From: Candidatus Methylacidiphilales bacterium
GTDB lineage: Bacteria > Verrucomicrobiota > Verrucomicrobiia > Methylacidiphilales > JAAUTS01
Assembly: GCA_028713655.1 (NCBI GenBank)
Contig: JAQTNW010000003.1
Coordinates: 38,275 to 102,274 of the forward strand
Direction: 5' to 3'
DNA length: 64,000 nt
Below are positions 41,493 through 49,787 of this stretch, in pieces. Made by a program: the position numbers and the translations under genes. Below the pieces are notes generated by a model. The model did not search any database. It saw only the letters and a list, made by a program, of their open reading frames with translations, and had not been told where the DNA came from. The first letter of the stretch is position 1, and each line of letters opens with the position of its first letter.

Positions 41493-42314
41493 ATGGGTAC
41501 ATGGGTCTATGATTTATTGTTTTGCAGCGGGCTTGTCCTACTCGCGCTGGCCTGTTTCCAATCGGAACGGAACTGGGTGCGTCGAACGGGTCTGTGGCTG
41601 ATCTTTGCCAGCATCGGCATGGGAGTCTGGTTCCTGACCCACAGTATCGCTCTCATGCTCGGCGCCGTGGCGGCGTGGTTTATTGTGCCCGTGGGCCAGG
41701 CCATGTATTTTTCCAGGAAATTGCGCTTTTCGCGCCAGCGCCAGTTGAATCCCGGCCGCCTCGACCCCGTGGAATTTGAAGACCTGGGTTCCCTGACAAC
41801 CGATTTGCGCAACGTCGATTTTGTCATGGATGCGGACTACCGGCTGGAACCGTCCCCCATTGAGCAGGGCTTTCGCCTGTTCCGGCATCGAAGCGAGCTT
41901 TTGTATGCGGCGATCGCCATTGTGCATCAGGGGCCCATGAGCCTGTATTATGCGATGATCCTCACGCCGGGCGCCGAGGGGGCCATTTGGATGACCTGGG
42001 ATTATCCGTTGGCGTACGGCTTGAAAATGCCGCCTCACTTTAAAATTTACCGTTGCCTGGACGCCCGTTCGGCGGAGGAATTGCTGGCCCAGCACCGCGA
42101 ATTTTTGAAAATCAACGAAGTCGTGCCGTCGCCTGACGCGCCGGTGCAGGAAGCGGGGCATTTTTTCGACGACCTGTTCAAGGCGACCATCCAGCACAAT
42201 TTGAATATCGGTCTTTTGCAACAATTCAAAAATTCCGAGGACGAGGTTGCCTACAGTTGGCGCGGAACTTTTTTCATTTCCTGGCAGGTGCTGGTTGAGC
42301 TCATCCGGGGCTGA
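41493..42314 (+). CDS. Membrane protein of unknown function
   Basis: 273 residues from the ATG at 41493 (MGTWVYDLLFCSGLVLLALA); the frame is open upstream but runs through R1. Three N-terminal hydrophobic helices (to about 70) are followed by a soluble domain of about 200 residues with LDPVEFEDLGSLTTDLRNVD, SLYYAMILTPGAEG and WMTWDYPLAYGL-type segments. No family is recognised. It stands alone. Confidence 0.65.
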   Translation: MGTWVYDLLFCSGLVLLALACFQSERNWVRRTGLWLIFASIGMGVWFLTHSIALMLGAVAAWFIVPVGQAMYFSRKLRFSRQRQLNPGRLDPVEFEDLGSLTTDLRNVDFVMDADYRLEPSPIEQGFRLFRHRSELLYAAIAIVHQGPMSLYYAMILTPGAEGAIWMTWDYPLAYGLKMPPHFKIYRCLDARSAEELLAQHREFLKINEVVPSPDAPVQEAGHFFDDLFKATIQHNLNIGLLQQFKNSEDEVAYSWRGTFFISWQVLVELIRG

Positions 42315-42645
42315 ATTCAAGTTTAAGGTTTTAAGTTTTAAGCAGCTTCCATCCCCGATAGGCATCAAGGCAGGCTGCGGTTAAAAATATGTCTTTGCGT
42401 GTTCACATTCCGGATGAATCCGTCCTTTGACGGATGTCTTTCCGCTCGCGACGAATGTCGGAGTTCACTCGCGATGCATATCGGAAGTTGCGGCAAGTTC
42501 CCGATCCTGTAAATCCTGTTGATCCTGTCCCAAAATGTATTGTGTATTGAAGTTTCCTGCCTTCGCGCGTTGGTTGCCGGACGATGGTGGGCAGGCAAGT
42601 TTTAAAATAGTTTGACAAAAGTATGTAAAAATATACCATTGAAGT
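42315..42645. other. Intergenic region before the PemK pair
   Basis: No gene is supported. It holds degenerate phrases (AAGGTTTTAAGTTTTAAGC) and the promoter of the toxin-antitoxin pair at its right end. Confidence 0.6.
42612..42639 (+). promoter_or_regulatory. Putative promoter/operator of the antitoxin-PemK pair
   Basis: TTGACA (42612-42617), 16-bp spacer, TACCAT (42634-42639), seven bases before the ATG, so the mRNA may be nearly leaderless. The spacer contains a GTAT...ATAC dyad (42621-42636), a plausible site for antitoxin autoregulation. Confidence 0.5.
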
Positions 42646-42918
42646 ATGGAGAAATACAAATATTCGGATACCACCGTCAAGCTGGAGTCTTCGGTTGTCC
42701 GTGATGCGGCGGCGGTATTGGAGCCGGGCCAGACCCTCACCTCCTATGTGAGGGACGTGGTGTATCGCGACGTGAAACGGCGTCGCCTGAAACAGGCGGC
42801 GCGCACGTACCGGGATTTTCTCGCGGGGAATCCCGAGGAACGCGCGGAGCTGGACGCGTGGGAAAGCGCGGACTTGGCCTCCCCTCCAAAATCAAGCAAA
42901 CAGACTTCCCGTAAATGA
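42646..42918 (+). CDS. Antitoxin of a MazF/PemK-type pair
   Basis: 90 residues. The N-terminal YSDTTVKLESSVVRDAAAVL resembles a short DNA-binding beta-strand plus helix (ribbon-helix-helix style). The C-terminal half is acidic and helical (NPEERAELDAWESADL) with a basic tail. It overlaps the toxin gene by 4 bp (ATGA). Family assignment rests mainly on this context. Confidence 0.78.
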   Translation: MEKYKYSDTTVKLESSVVRDAAAVLEPGQTLTSYVRDVVYRDVKRRRLKQAARTYRDFLAGNPEERAELDAWESADLASPPKSSKQTSRK

Positions 42919-43241
42919 CGCGCGGCAGCATCGTCTGGGTCAATCTGAAGGACGCAACGCCACCGGAATTCGGCAAGACACGGCCGGGCCTTGTCATTTC
43001 CAACACGGAAGCCAACGAGGCATTGGCTTCGGTTGTTGTCATTCCCATTTCCACCAAGCCTGGAATCATCTGGCCGTTGCGGCTGGCCATGCCCCGGATT
43101 GCGGGCATGAAGCCCGGTTTTCTGGTGCTGCCCGGCATCCGACAGGTGAGCAAAACCCGATTGGAACAAATCGCGGGCGATGTGCAGGAGGATTTTCTGA
43201 ACGACGTGGAAGAGGCGCTTGAGGCTTACTTAAGAGATTAG
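42915..43241 (+). CDS. MazF/PemK-family endoribonuclease toxin
   Basis: 108 residues: the SH3-like PemK core GSIVWVNLKDATPPEFGKTR, PGLVISNTEANE, VVVIPISTK and QVSKTRLEQIAGDV. It cleaves mRNA when free of antitoxin. It is fused translationally to the upstream antitoxin gene by ATGA. R2 copy B begins 60 bp after the stop. Confidence 0.92.
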   Translation: MTRGSIVWVNLKDATPPEFGKTRPGLVISNTEANEALASVVVIPISTKPGIIWPLRLAMPRIAGMKPGFLVLPGIRQVSKTRLEQIAGDVQEDFLNDVEEALEAYLRD

Positions 43242-43300
43242 CAGGGATTCGAGGCCCCCGTCCGGCAGATGGCGATCCACCCCTTAATAGAGGAGAGGCA

Positions 43301-43553
43301 GCACACCCCGAAGCGCTTCGCTTTCTGCCCCTCTTGATAGAGGGGATTGGGCCTCCTAATGAACAGATGTGACAAGATGTTGAGATCTAGAATGTTAGTT
43401 AAAACGCCAACGGCGTTTCGTACTTCAGCCCAGGGTTGCGACGCCGAAGCCTAGCGAAGGCGGGAGCTACCCTGGGTAAAATAAAAAATCGTTCCGAACC
43501 CTGAAAGCGGCTCCGTCCGCCTCTTAAGCAAGCCCTGGGGTGCCCTAACTTGT
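43301..43553 (+). repeat. R2 element, copy B (full, ~253 bp)
   Basis: Near-identical to 27932-28165 (same orientation). Hairpin 1 AAACGCC-AAC-GGCGTTT and hairpin 2 CCCAGGGT...ACCCTGGG are present. The loop of hairpin 2 carries an extra ~20-nt self-complementary insert (GCCGAAGCC-TAGC-GAAGGCGG). It lies between the PemK gene and the truncated zeta-like gene. Confidence 0.85.
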
Positions 43554-43567
43554 GACGTGATCCGCCG

Positions 43568-43867
43568 TTGTCCGGCAGCCGGACTATGGCGGGACAAGCA
43601 AGCACATCCCTCCATTTAAACCTCTGGCTGTCTTCCCCGGAAATGGCCATTCGACGGGTACAGGAGCGGGTCAAAAAGGGCGGGCACCACGTCCCGGCGG
43701 CAGACATTCGACGCCGATACGGGCGCAGCCTCGTTCATGCAGTGGAAGATTACCTGCCCTTGGCAGATAGCTGGACAGTTTGGAGCAGTGAAGCCAACCC
43801 TCCAAAATTGCTGGCTTCCTCAGGGCGGAACGATCTAACCTCAGTAAGGAAGCAGATTGGTTTATGA
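43568..43867 (+). pseudogene. 5'-truncated zeta-toxin-like gene
   Basis: From about 43607 the frame reads LHLNLWLSSPEMAIRRVQER, VKKGGHHVPAADIRRRYGRS and YLPLADSWTVWSSE, the C-terminal part of zeta-toxin/UDP-N-acetylglucosamine-kinase-like AAA proteins. The P-loop and about 100 N-terminal residues are absent; R2 copy B occupies the place. The stop overlaps the next ATG (ATGA). Confidence 0.72.
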
Positions 43868-44019
43868 TCAAGCCCTTGAATCCAAAACAGCGAAAAAAGG
43901 CGGTGTCCCAGGAGCCGCTTTTCGTCAAGCGCGCCCGCCGTGCCATGCTTCGCGCCGCCCGTAACGTTGCGGCGGAAAACAAACGACTCGGGCTGCCCCT
44001 GATCGTGTCCAAAGGCTGA
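43864..44019 (+). CDS. 51-residue partner of the zeta-like toxin
   Basis: MIKPLNPKQRKKAVSQEPLF, then VKRARRAMLRAARNVAAENK and RLGLPLIVSKG. Helical and basic, with the GLPLIV ending often seen in small proteins encoded beside zeta-type kinases. It overlaps the toxin remnant by ATGA. It is probably intact although the toxin is not. Confidence 0.6.
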   Translation: MIKPLNPKQRKKAVSQEPLFVKRARRAMLRAARNVAAENKRLGLPLIVSKG

Positions 44020-44086
44020 GGGGGCGGGGCGGAATGCTGAATTCCTAGCGGCATGATATATCAGAAGCCCATAATTCCATTCGACG

Positions 44087-44248
44087 ATGATTTATTTATT
44101 CCCCAACGATGACGATGCCGCGCAGCCTACAGCCCATCCGAAACCAGATATCATGGCGCAATTGAAGGAAGTGTGGGGCGACCGTGTGTTTTCGATGAAA
44201 GAAGCAAGGGCCATGCGGGAGGCTGAATTGGAAGGTGAGGAAGGGTGA
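44087..44248 (+). CDS. 53-residue hypothetical protein
   Basis: MIYLFPNDDDAAQPTAHPKP, then DIMAQLKEVWGDRVFSMKEA and RAMREAELEGEEG. Short, acidic and helical at its end; no family recognised. It overlaps ubiE by 4 bp (GTGA), suggesting coupled translation. Confidence 0.5.
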   Translation: MIYLFPNDDDAAQPTAHPKPDIMAQLKEVWGDRVFSMKEARAMREAELEGEEG

Positions 44249-44973
44249 TTGATTGCCCGGAAACGAATCCCACGGACTCCCCGCGCGACCCGGGCCGGGT
44301 GCGCGAGATGTTCGGAAAAATATCCGGGCCGTACGATTGCATCAACCGCCTGTTCAGTTGCTGGGTCGATCTCTGGTGGAGGCATTGTCTTGTCAGTGAT
44401 GTGAGACGGGCGCATCCGGAGCTTGTATTGGACCTCGCCACCGGCAGCGGTGATGTGGCACTGCTGCTGGAGCGGAAGGGGATGAAAACCATTGGCCTGG
44501 ATTTTTGCCTGCCCATGCTGGAGCAATCCAGAAGGAAAGGATTCGGCCGCCTGGCGGCCGGGGATGCCCTCAAAATGCCGTTTCAGGAAAATACATTCGA
44601 CGCGGTGACGATTGCGTTCGGGTTCCGCAATTTTGCCGATTATCCGGCGGGCTTGCGTGAAATCCGCAGGGTATTGAAGCCAGGAGGCAGATTGCTCATT
44701 TTGGAGTTCACCGATCCGGCGGCGTGGTTCCGCCCGGTTTATTATTTTTATCTCAGCCGGATCATGCCGGTGCTTGCCGGATGGATCAGCCGGAACGGAG
44801 CGGCGTACAATTACCTGGCCAGCAGCGTCCAAAAATTTCCAACCGCGAGCTCTTTGGGGATTCAAATGGAATCGGAAGGGTATCGGGATGTGGGCTGGCG
44901 CAAACTGGCTCCGGGCATCGTGGCCATCCACAGAGGGGAAAAATCCCCTTGTCTCGAAGACAAGGAGTTTTAA
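44245..44973 (+). CDS. ubiE: UbiE/MenG-type quinone methyltransferase
   Basis: SAM-dependent C-methylation in menaquinone or ubiquinone biosynthesis. 242 residues from a GTG. VREMFGKISGPYDCINRLFS is the family N-terminal signature, motif I is LDLATGSGDVA and the post-I region reads FGFRNFADYPAGLREI, RVLKPGGRLLILEF. A C-terminal tail after IVAIHRG is extra. Since the gene neighbours are not quinone genes, pathway assignment rests on family only. Confidence 0.92.
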   Translation: MIDCPETNPTDSPRDPGRVREMFGKISGPYDCINRLFSCWVDLWWRHCLVSDVRRAHPELVLDLATGSGDVALLLERKGMKTIGLDFCLPMLEQSRRKGFGRLAAGDALKMPFQENTFDAVTIAFGFRNFADYPAGLREIRRVLKPGGRLLILEFTDPAAWFRPVYYFYLSRIMPVLAGWISRNGAAYNYLASSVQKFPTASSLGIQMESEGYRDVGWRKLAPGIVAIHRGEKSPCLEDKEF

Positions 44974-45131
44974 GTGTTAAGCCGAAAGAATGTGCTGCTT
45001 CTAACCTTTTGCGTCTTTTGCGCTTTTTTGCGGCTAAATCCAGTTTCCGGCCTTTTTCTGCGTCTGCGGTGAATGTGCTTATTAAACGCGAGATTGCCAA
45101 ACGCGTGGATGAAATGTAGCACTTAACCTGC

Positions 45132-45899
45132 ATGTCCCAGCATTCTATGGAAACAAAGACACGCTCCTCCATGCCCTCGGGCCAGATTCCAGAACACGGC
45201 AGGGCCTGCCTTTCGGTCGTCATGCCGGTTTACAACGAGGAAAGCACGGTTACGGAAATCGTCCATCGTGTTCTGGAGCAGCCGGAGGTTGCCGAGCTGG
45301 TGATTGTCGATGATGGCTCCGGCGACGATACCTGGCAAGTGCTTCAGGGGCAGCTTGCGATGGACAAACGGATCCGCCTGTTCCGGCATGAAACCAACCA
45401 GGGCAAGGGCGCGGCGTTGCGCACGGGCTTCAAGGAAGCCCTGGCTCCGGTGGTGCTGGTGCAGGATGCCGACCTGGAATATGATCCTTCCGAGTACAGC
45501 AAACTACTAGCGCCAATCATAGCGGGCCAGGCTGATGTGGTTTTTGGCTCAAGATTCCAGGGCGCGGGCGCGCACCGGGTCTTGTATTTCTGGCACTATG
45601 TGGGCAACCAGTTCCTGACCCTGGTGTCGAACATGCTGACCAATCTCAACCTGACCGACATGGAAACCTGTTTCAAGGTGTTTCGCCGCGAGGTGATCCA
45701 GCAGATCCGGATTGAGGAGGACCGTTTCGGTTTTGAGCCCGAGATTACCGCCAAGGTGGTGTCGGCGCGTCCGCGCCTGCGGATTTACGAGGTACCGGTT
45801 TCGTATTACGGGCGGACGTACGAAGAGGGAAAAAAGATCGGCTGGCGCGACGGGTTTCGCGCGCTGTGGTGCATTTTGAAGTATAATATTCTAAGGTAA
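45132..45899 (+). CDS. GT2 glycosyltransferase (dolichyl-phosphate-mannose-synthase-like)
   Basis: 255 residues. [18 protein letters not shown] starts the GT-A fold, [13 protein letters not shown] binds the nucleotide and [11 protein letters not shown] supplies the DXD metal site. FGSRFQG and [11 protein letters not shown] follow, as in polyprenyl-phosphate sugar transferases. It lacks the C-terminal membrane helices of the second GT2 enzyme in this cluster, so the product is probably released on a lipid carrier used by the GT-C proteins nearby. Confidence 0.92.
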   Translation: MSQHSMETKTRSSMPSGQIPEHGRACLSVVMPVYNEESTVTEIVHRVLEQPEVAELVIVDDGSGDDTWQVLQGQLAMDKRIRLFRHETNQGKGAALRTGFKEALAPVVLVQDADLEYDPSEYSKLLAPIIAGQADVVFGSRFQGAGAHRVLYFWHYVGNQFLTLVSNMLTNLNLTDMETCFKVFRREVIQQIRIEEDRFGFEPEITAKVVSARPRLRIYEVPVSYYGRTYEEGKKIGWRDGFRALWCILKYNILR

Positions 45900-45943
45900 A
45901 CATAAGACTTAAAATCCGCCGCGATTTCGTTTACAGTTTTGCC

Positions 45944-46393
45944 ATGCCAAAGCGGGAATTGAAGTACCCTCATCAGATAGAAGACTGGCTGAAGGGTTGG
46001 GGAAGGACCCTCAAAAAGCCCGGTAAAATGATTTTGATAGGATCCGGTGCCCTTCTTTGGCATGCGTTCCAGGCCGGCAAAGATATTCCCCTGCCTGAAA
46101 ACAGCATGGATGTGGATCCTATAACAGATGATGAGGAAGTGGCGCTCCTTGGCTACGAAGCTTTGATTGGCAGTGAATTTGAAAAGGCAAACGGGTGGCA
46201 TGTGAATCTGATGCCGCGTTCGGTGCTGGGAGAATTCCCGCCGGATTGGGAGTTGCGGGCCACAACAAGGATTTATGGAAATCTTAAGGTGGTCGTTCCT
46301 GCTGTTGCCGACCTGTTGATTCCCAAGTTGAAGCGCGGCGAACCCCGTGATAAACTGCATGCTGAATGGGCGAGAAATCTCAACATGGCCTGA
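45944..46393 (+). CDS. Nucleotidyltransferase-like protein (AbiEii/MNT type?)
   Basis: 149 residues. ILIGSGALLWHAFQAGKDIP with SMDVDPITDD resembles the GSxALxxH...DxD pattern of polymerase-beta-like nucleotidyltransferases used in toxin-antitoxin and abortive-infection systems. The C-terminal VPAVADLLIPKLKRGEPRDK is the helix pair often following that domain. It overlaps the next gene by 28 bp. Confidence 0.65.
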   Translation: MPKRELKYPHQIEDWLKGWGRTLKKPGKMILIGSGALLWHAFQAGKDIPLPENSMDVDPITDDEEVALLGYEALIGSEFEKANGWHVNLMPRSVLGEFPPDWELRATTRIYGNLKVVVPAVADLLIPKLKRGEPRDKLHAEWARNLNMA

Positions 46394-46695
46394 CAGCGGC
46401 TGCGACTGCGGACTCTGAAGTTTGGGGATCCTATCCGAACTATCAGGACAGGGCGCGGTATGACTATGCCCGTTTGTTATGGAAAAACCCGCTTGCGCGC
46501 AAGAGATTGCTCGCGCATTGGACAAGCCCGGAGCATCCCCATGCCAAACGATTTGAAAAAAACAGGAAATTGATTGAAGAAATCATTTCCGCCAAAGGCA
46601 GTGATCTGGAAATCGACCTGAGCCTGCGTTCACGCCAATGGAGTTTGCGTGCCCTGGCCCGGGAGATCCCGCCTGTTTTCGGGGACTTCTATTGA
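46366..46695 (+). CDS. Hypothetical protein linked to the nucleotidyltransferase-like gene
   Basis: 109 residues: aromatic and basic, PNYQDRARYDYARLLWKNPL, ARKRLLAHWTSPEHPH and SLRSRQWSLRALAREIPP. No family is recognised. The 28-bp overlap with the preceding gene in a different frame suggests a two-gene unit, perhaps toxin and antitoxin; this is inference only. Confidence 0.6.
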   Translation: MGEKSQHGLTAAATADSEVWGSYPNYQDRARYDYARLLWKNPLARKRLLAHWTSPEHPHAKRFEKNRKLIEEIISAKGSDLEIDLSLRSRQWSLRALAREIPPVFGDFY

Positions 46696-46733
46696 GGTCT
46701 TGAAGCCTGCCATTTTTCTGATAGTCCTCAAGG

Positions 46734-47789
46734 ATGTCTCTTGTTTTGGTGACCGGTTCGGCCGGTTTGATCGGGTCGGAAACCTGCAAGCGTTTTCACG
46801 GTGAAGGATTTGAAGTGCTGGGCATGGACAATGACATGCGTTCCTACTTCTTTGGCCAGGGGGCCTCGACTTCGTCCACGCGCGAAAAGCTGGAAAAACA
46901 GCTCAAACACTACCGGCATCGCACCATTGACATCCGCGACCGTGAGGCCGTTGAAGCCCTCCTCAAGGAACTGGGCCGGGGTCTGGACTTGATTGTGCAT
47001 ACGGCGGCCCAGCCAAGCCATGATTGGGCGGCCAAGGAGCCGCACACCGACTTTGGCGTCAATGCCATCGGGACTCTTAATCTTCTCGAAGCGGCCCGCC
47101 GACATTGCCCCGAAGCCCCGTTTATTTTCACGAGCACGAACAAGGTGTATGGCGATACCCCGAACCGGTTGCCTCTTGTGGAAAAAGAAAAACGTTGGGA
47201 ATTGGATGAGAGCCATCCTTACGGAGCACACGGGATTGACGAGAGCATGTCGATCGACCAGACCAAGCATTCCCTCTTTGGCGCGAGCAAGGTCGCGGCG
47301 GATGTTCTGGTCCAGGAATATGGCCGCTATTTTGGAATGAAAACCGTCTGTTTCCGGGGAGGTTGTCTGACTGGACCGGCGCATGCGGGAACGGAACTGC
47401 ACGGGTTCCTGGCCTATCTCATGAAATGTACGGTTTCAGGAAAACCGTATCGTGTTTTTGGATATGGAGGAAAACAGGTGCGGGACAACATCCACAGCCA
47501 CGACCTGGTGGAGGCGTTCTGGCGGTTTTTTAAAGCGCCCAAGAGCGGGGAGGTGTACAACATGGGCGGGAGCCGGCATTCGAATTGTTCCATGCTGGAG
47601 GCCATAGAACTCTGCCAGCAGATCAGCGGAAAAAAACTGGACTGGACCTATTTGGAAGACAACCGGATCGGGGATCATATCTGGTGGATCAGCGATGTGC
47701 GCAAATTCCAGTCCCACTATCCCGGGTGGCGCTACAAGTATGGACTGCGGCAGATTCTGGAGGAAATTCATGCTGCGTGCGTGGAGTAG
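46734..47789 (+). CDS. NAD-dependent epimerase (CDP-paratose/tyvelose 2-epimerase-like)
   Basis: 351-residue extended short-chain dehydrogenase. The Rossmann glycine motif is GSAGLIG (8-14). [14 protein letters not shown] and the very conserved [20 protein letters not shown] follow; F182 and K186 occupy the usual YxxxK position, so the catalytic Tyr is replaced by Phe, as seen in this epimerase subfamily. It probably modifies a nucleotide sugar for the surface polysaccharide. Confidence 0.87.
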   Translation: MSLVLVTGSAGLIGSETCKRFHGEGFEVLGMDNDMRSYFFGQGASTSSTREKLEKQLKHYRHRTIDIRDREAVEALLKELGRGLDLIVHTAAQPSHDWAAKEPHTDFGVNAIGTLNLLEAARRHCPEAPFIFTSTNKVYGDTPNRLPLVEKEKRWELDESHPYGAHGIDESMSIDQTKHSLFGASKVAADVLVQEYGRYFGMKTVCFRGGCLTGPAHAGTELHGFLAYLMKCTVSGKPYRVFGYGGKQVRDNIHSHDLVEAFWRFFKAPKSGEVYNMGGSRHSNCSMLEAIELCQQISGKKLDWTYLEDNRIGDHIWWISDVRKFQSHYPGWRYKYGLRQILEEIHAACVE

Positions 47790-47830
47790 AGGCACGGTGC
47801 GGAGAGCGTGGGGCATGGAGCAGTAACGAA

Positions 47831-48193
47831 ATGAGTGCAAGATTCCGGTTTGAAACTTTGCAAATATGGCAGCTTGCTGCCGAGTTGAGTCTGCCTTTGT
47901 TCCAACTTGCGGATGGATTGGAGAAAAAAAAGTTGTATCGTTTTGCTGAACAATTACGAGGTGCCGTCCTCAGTGTTTCCAATAACATTGCCGAAGGCTC
48001 AGGTAGTACTTCAGAAAGGGAATTTCAGCAATTTCTGAACTTTTCACGTCGATCCGTGTTTGAAACAGCCAATGTGCTGCTCATATTGTCTTTGCAGGGA
48101 TCTGTGAGCGAAGATGCGGCTCAGCGCTGGCTTCCTCGATTGGAAGAATTGTCGCGCAAAATCACGGCCTTTTCAAGGTCTCTTGGCCCCTAG
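47831..48193 (+). CDS. Four-helix-bundle (S23/IVS-type) protein
   Basis: 120 residues from the ATG at 47831: FETLQIWQLAAELSLPLFQL, FAEQLRGAVLSVSNNIAEGS and EREFQQFLNFSRRSVFE fit the four-helix-bundle family first known from inserts in 23S rRNA. Here it is a stand-alone gene between two epimerase genes. A second member lies at 58093. Function unknown. Confidence 0.9.
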   Translation: MSARFRFETLQIWQLAAELSLPLFQLADGLEKKKLYRFAEQLRGAVLSVSNNIAEGSGSTSEREFQQFLNFSRRSVFETANVLLILSLQGSVSEDAAQRWLPRLEELSRKITAFSRSLGP

Positions 48194-48227
48194 CACCTTG
48201 CTCCAAGCTTTTTAAACAACCCATCAC

Positions 48228-49373
48228 ATGTTACCTGTAACCTGCCACTCTTCACCCTCCCGCATTCTGATCACGGGCATCTGCGGTTTCGTCGGCAGCA
48301 CTCTGGCGATGGAGTTGCGGAAGGCCTGGCCGGAACTGAAGATCCATGGCATCGACAACCTCATTCGAAAGGGCAGCGCGGGGAATGTCGAACGCCTGCG
48401 GGCTGCGGGTTGTGAGGTGCGCGTGGGTGATGTCCGGAATCCGCAGGACCTGGAGAAAATGCCCGCAGTGGACTGGGTGCTTGACTGTGCCGCCAACCCC
48501 AGCGTGCTGGCCGGATTGGATGGAAAAAGCTCTTCGTTTGAGGTCATGGACCACAATCTGATCGGTACGATCCGGCTTCTGGAATACTGCAAAAGCCATC
48601 GGGCGGGCTTTTTGTTGCTGAGCACCAGCCGGGTTTATTCCATTGCTGCGCTCAGTGCCATTCCGGTGGAAGAACGGAACGGGGCGTTTGTTCCCCGGAT
48701 GGAGGTTTCGAGTGGAAGGTTACAAGTGAAAGCAAGATGTCTGTCACCAGTCACATGTCACATGTCACATGTTACAGTCGAGGGTATCACGGAAGATTTC
48801 AGCACCGCTCCGCCTCTCTCGTTTTATGGAGTGTCCAAGCTTTGCTCGGAATCCCTGGCTTTGGAATATGGCGAAACCTTTGGATTTCCGGTCTGGATCA
48901 ATCGTTGCGGTGTGCTGGCGGGTGCGGGCCAGTTTGGCCGGGCGGACCAGGGGATCTTTGCCTATTGGATCAACTCATGGCTGCGGAAAAGACCGCTTAA
49001 ATACATCGGTTTCGGCGGGGAAGGCTTCCAAGTCCGGGACTGTCTGCACCCGAAGGATCTGGCGCCTCTGCTGATACGACAGATGCGGGAACCGGACAGG
49101 AAGGTGTGTCCGATCCAGCATCTGGCAGGCGGCAGTGCGAACAGCATGTCCTTGCGCCAACTGAGCGACTGGTGCGCAAAACGCTTCGGCCCTCATCAGG
49201 TGGCTTCGGATCCGAAACCGAGGCCGTTTGATCTGCCGTGGATGGTATTGGATTCCAGCCGTGCGGGGCGGCAATGGGGCTGGGAACCTCAAACAGCCAT
49301 CCACGACATTCTTGAAGAAATTGCCCTGCACGCCGAAGCGCATCCGGATTGGTTGGAGGTGTCGGGGGCGTGA
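48228..49373 (+). CDS. NAD-dependent sugar epimerase/dehydratase with a repeat-derived insertion
   Basis: 381 residues. ILITGICGFVG is the NAD-binding start and FYGVSK (Y200, K204) the catalytic YxxxK. Most of the body matches an extended SDR such as CDP-sugar epimerases (WINRCGVLAGAGQFGRADQG). Residues about 163-183 (GRLQVKARCLSPVTCHMSHV) are encoded by a repeat-like stretch with three TCACATG heptamers and do not look like SDR sequence. The start codon itself lies in similar repeat text. It is probably still functional if the insert is a loop. Confidence 0.85.
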   Translation: MLPVTCHSSPSRILITGICGFVGSTLAMELRKAWPELKIHGIDNLIRKGSAGNVERLRAAGCEVRVGDVRNPQDLEKMPAVDWVLDCAANPSVLAGLDGKSSSFEVMDHNLIGTIRLLEYCKSHRAGFLLLSTSRVYSIAALSAIPVEERNGAFVPRMEVSSGRLQVKARCLSPVTCHMSHVTVEGITEDFSTAPPLSFYGVSKLCSESLALEYGETFGFPVWINRCGVLAGAGQFGRADQGIFAYWINSWLRKRPLKYIGFGGEGFQVRDCLHPKDLAPLLIRQMREPDRKVCPIQHLAGGSANSMSLRQLSDWCAKRFGPHQVASDPKPRPFDLPWMVLDSSRAGRQWGWEPQTAIHDILEEIALHAEAHPDWLEVSGA

Positions 49374-49510
49374 GGAGGAATGACGGGCGGCAGGGGCCGG
49401 GACTTCTTAAAACTTAAATTTGAGGCTTATAATGGAATCATCCGCAGCGCGTATGCTTGAAAGTCAAAGATAGGCAGGCTTGTCATTTCCAGCCCCGTTC
49501 CAAACCCTGC

Positions 49511-49538
49511 TTGACTTTAAATGATGTAAGTTTACGAT
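49511..49538 (+). promoter_or_regulatory. Putative promoter of the VapBC-like pair
   Basis: TTGACT (49511-49516), 16-bp spacer, TACGAT (49533-49538), six bases before the ATG. As with the PemK pair, the transcript may be nearly leaderless. Confidence 0.5.
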
Positions 49539-49544
49539 GTAGCA

Positions 49545-49787
49545 ATGAAACTTCGCACGCAGTTGCTGTTGCAGCCGGCCCATCATACGTTTTTGAAGCG
49601 CAAGGCCCTGGAACGCAATTCCTCGATTTCAGCCGCGTTGCGCGATTTGTTGGACGAAAAAATGTCTGAGTCCAAAGCTGTAACGGAGAATGATCCGGTG
49701 CTGAAACTCGTTGCAAAATATGCCAGTGGTTATTCGGACACGTCCCGCCGGTCCAAAGAAATTCTGTATGGGAACTCTTCCAGGTGA
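49545..49787 (+). CDS. Antitoxin of a PIN-domain (VapBC-like) pair
   Basis: 80 residues. MKLRTQLLLQPAHHTFLKRK, then ALERNSSISAALRDLLDEKM, resembles an RHH-type DNA-binding start; the tail (KYASGYSDTSRRSKEIL) would bind the toxin. It overlaps the toxin start by 4 bp (GTGA). Confidence 0.8.
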   Translation: MKLRTQLLLQPAHHTFLKRKALERNSSISAALRDLLDEKMSESKAVTENDPVLKLVAKYASGYSDTSRRSKEILYGNSSR

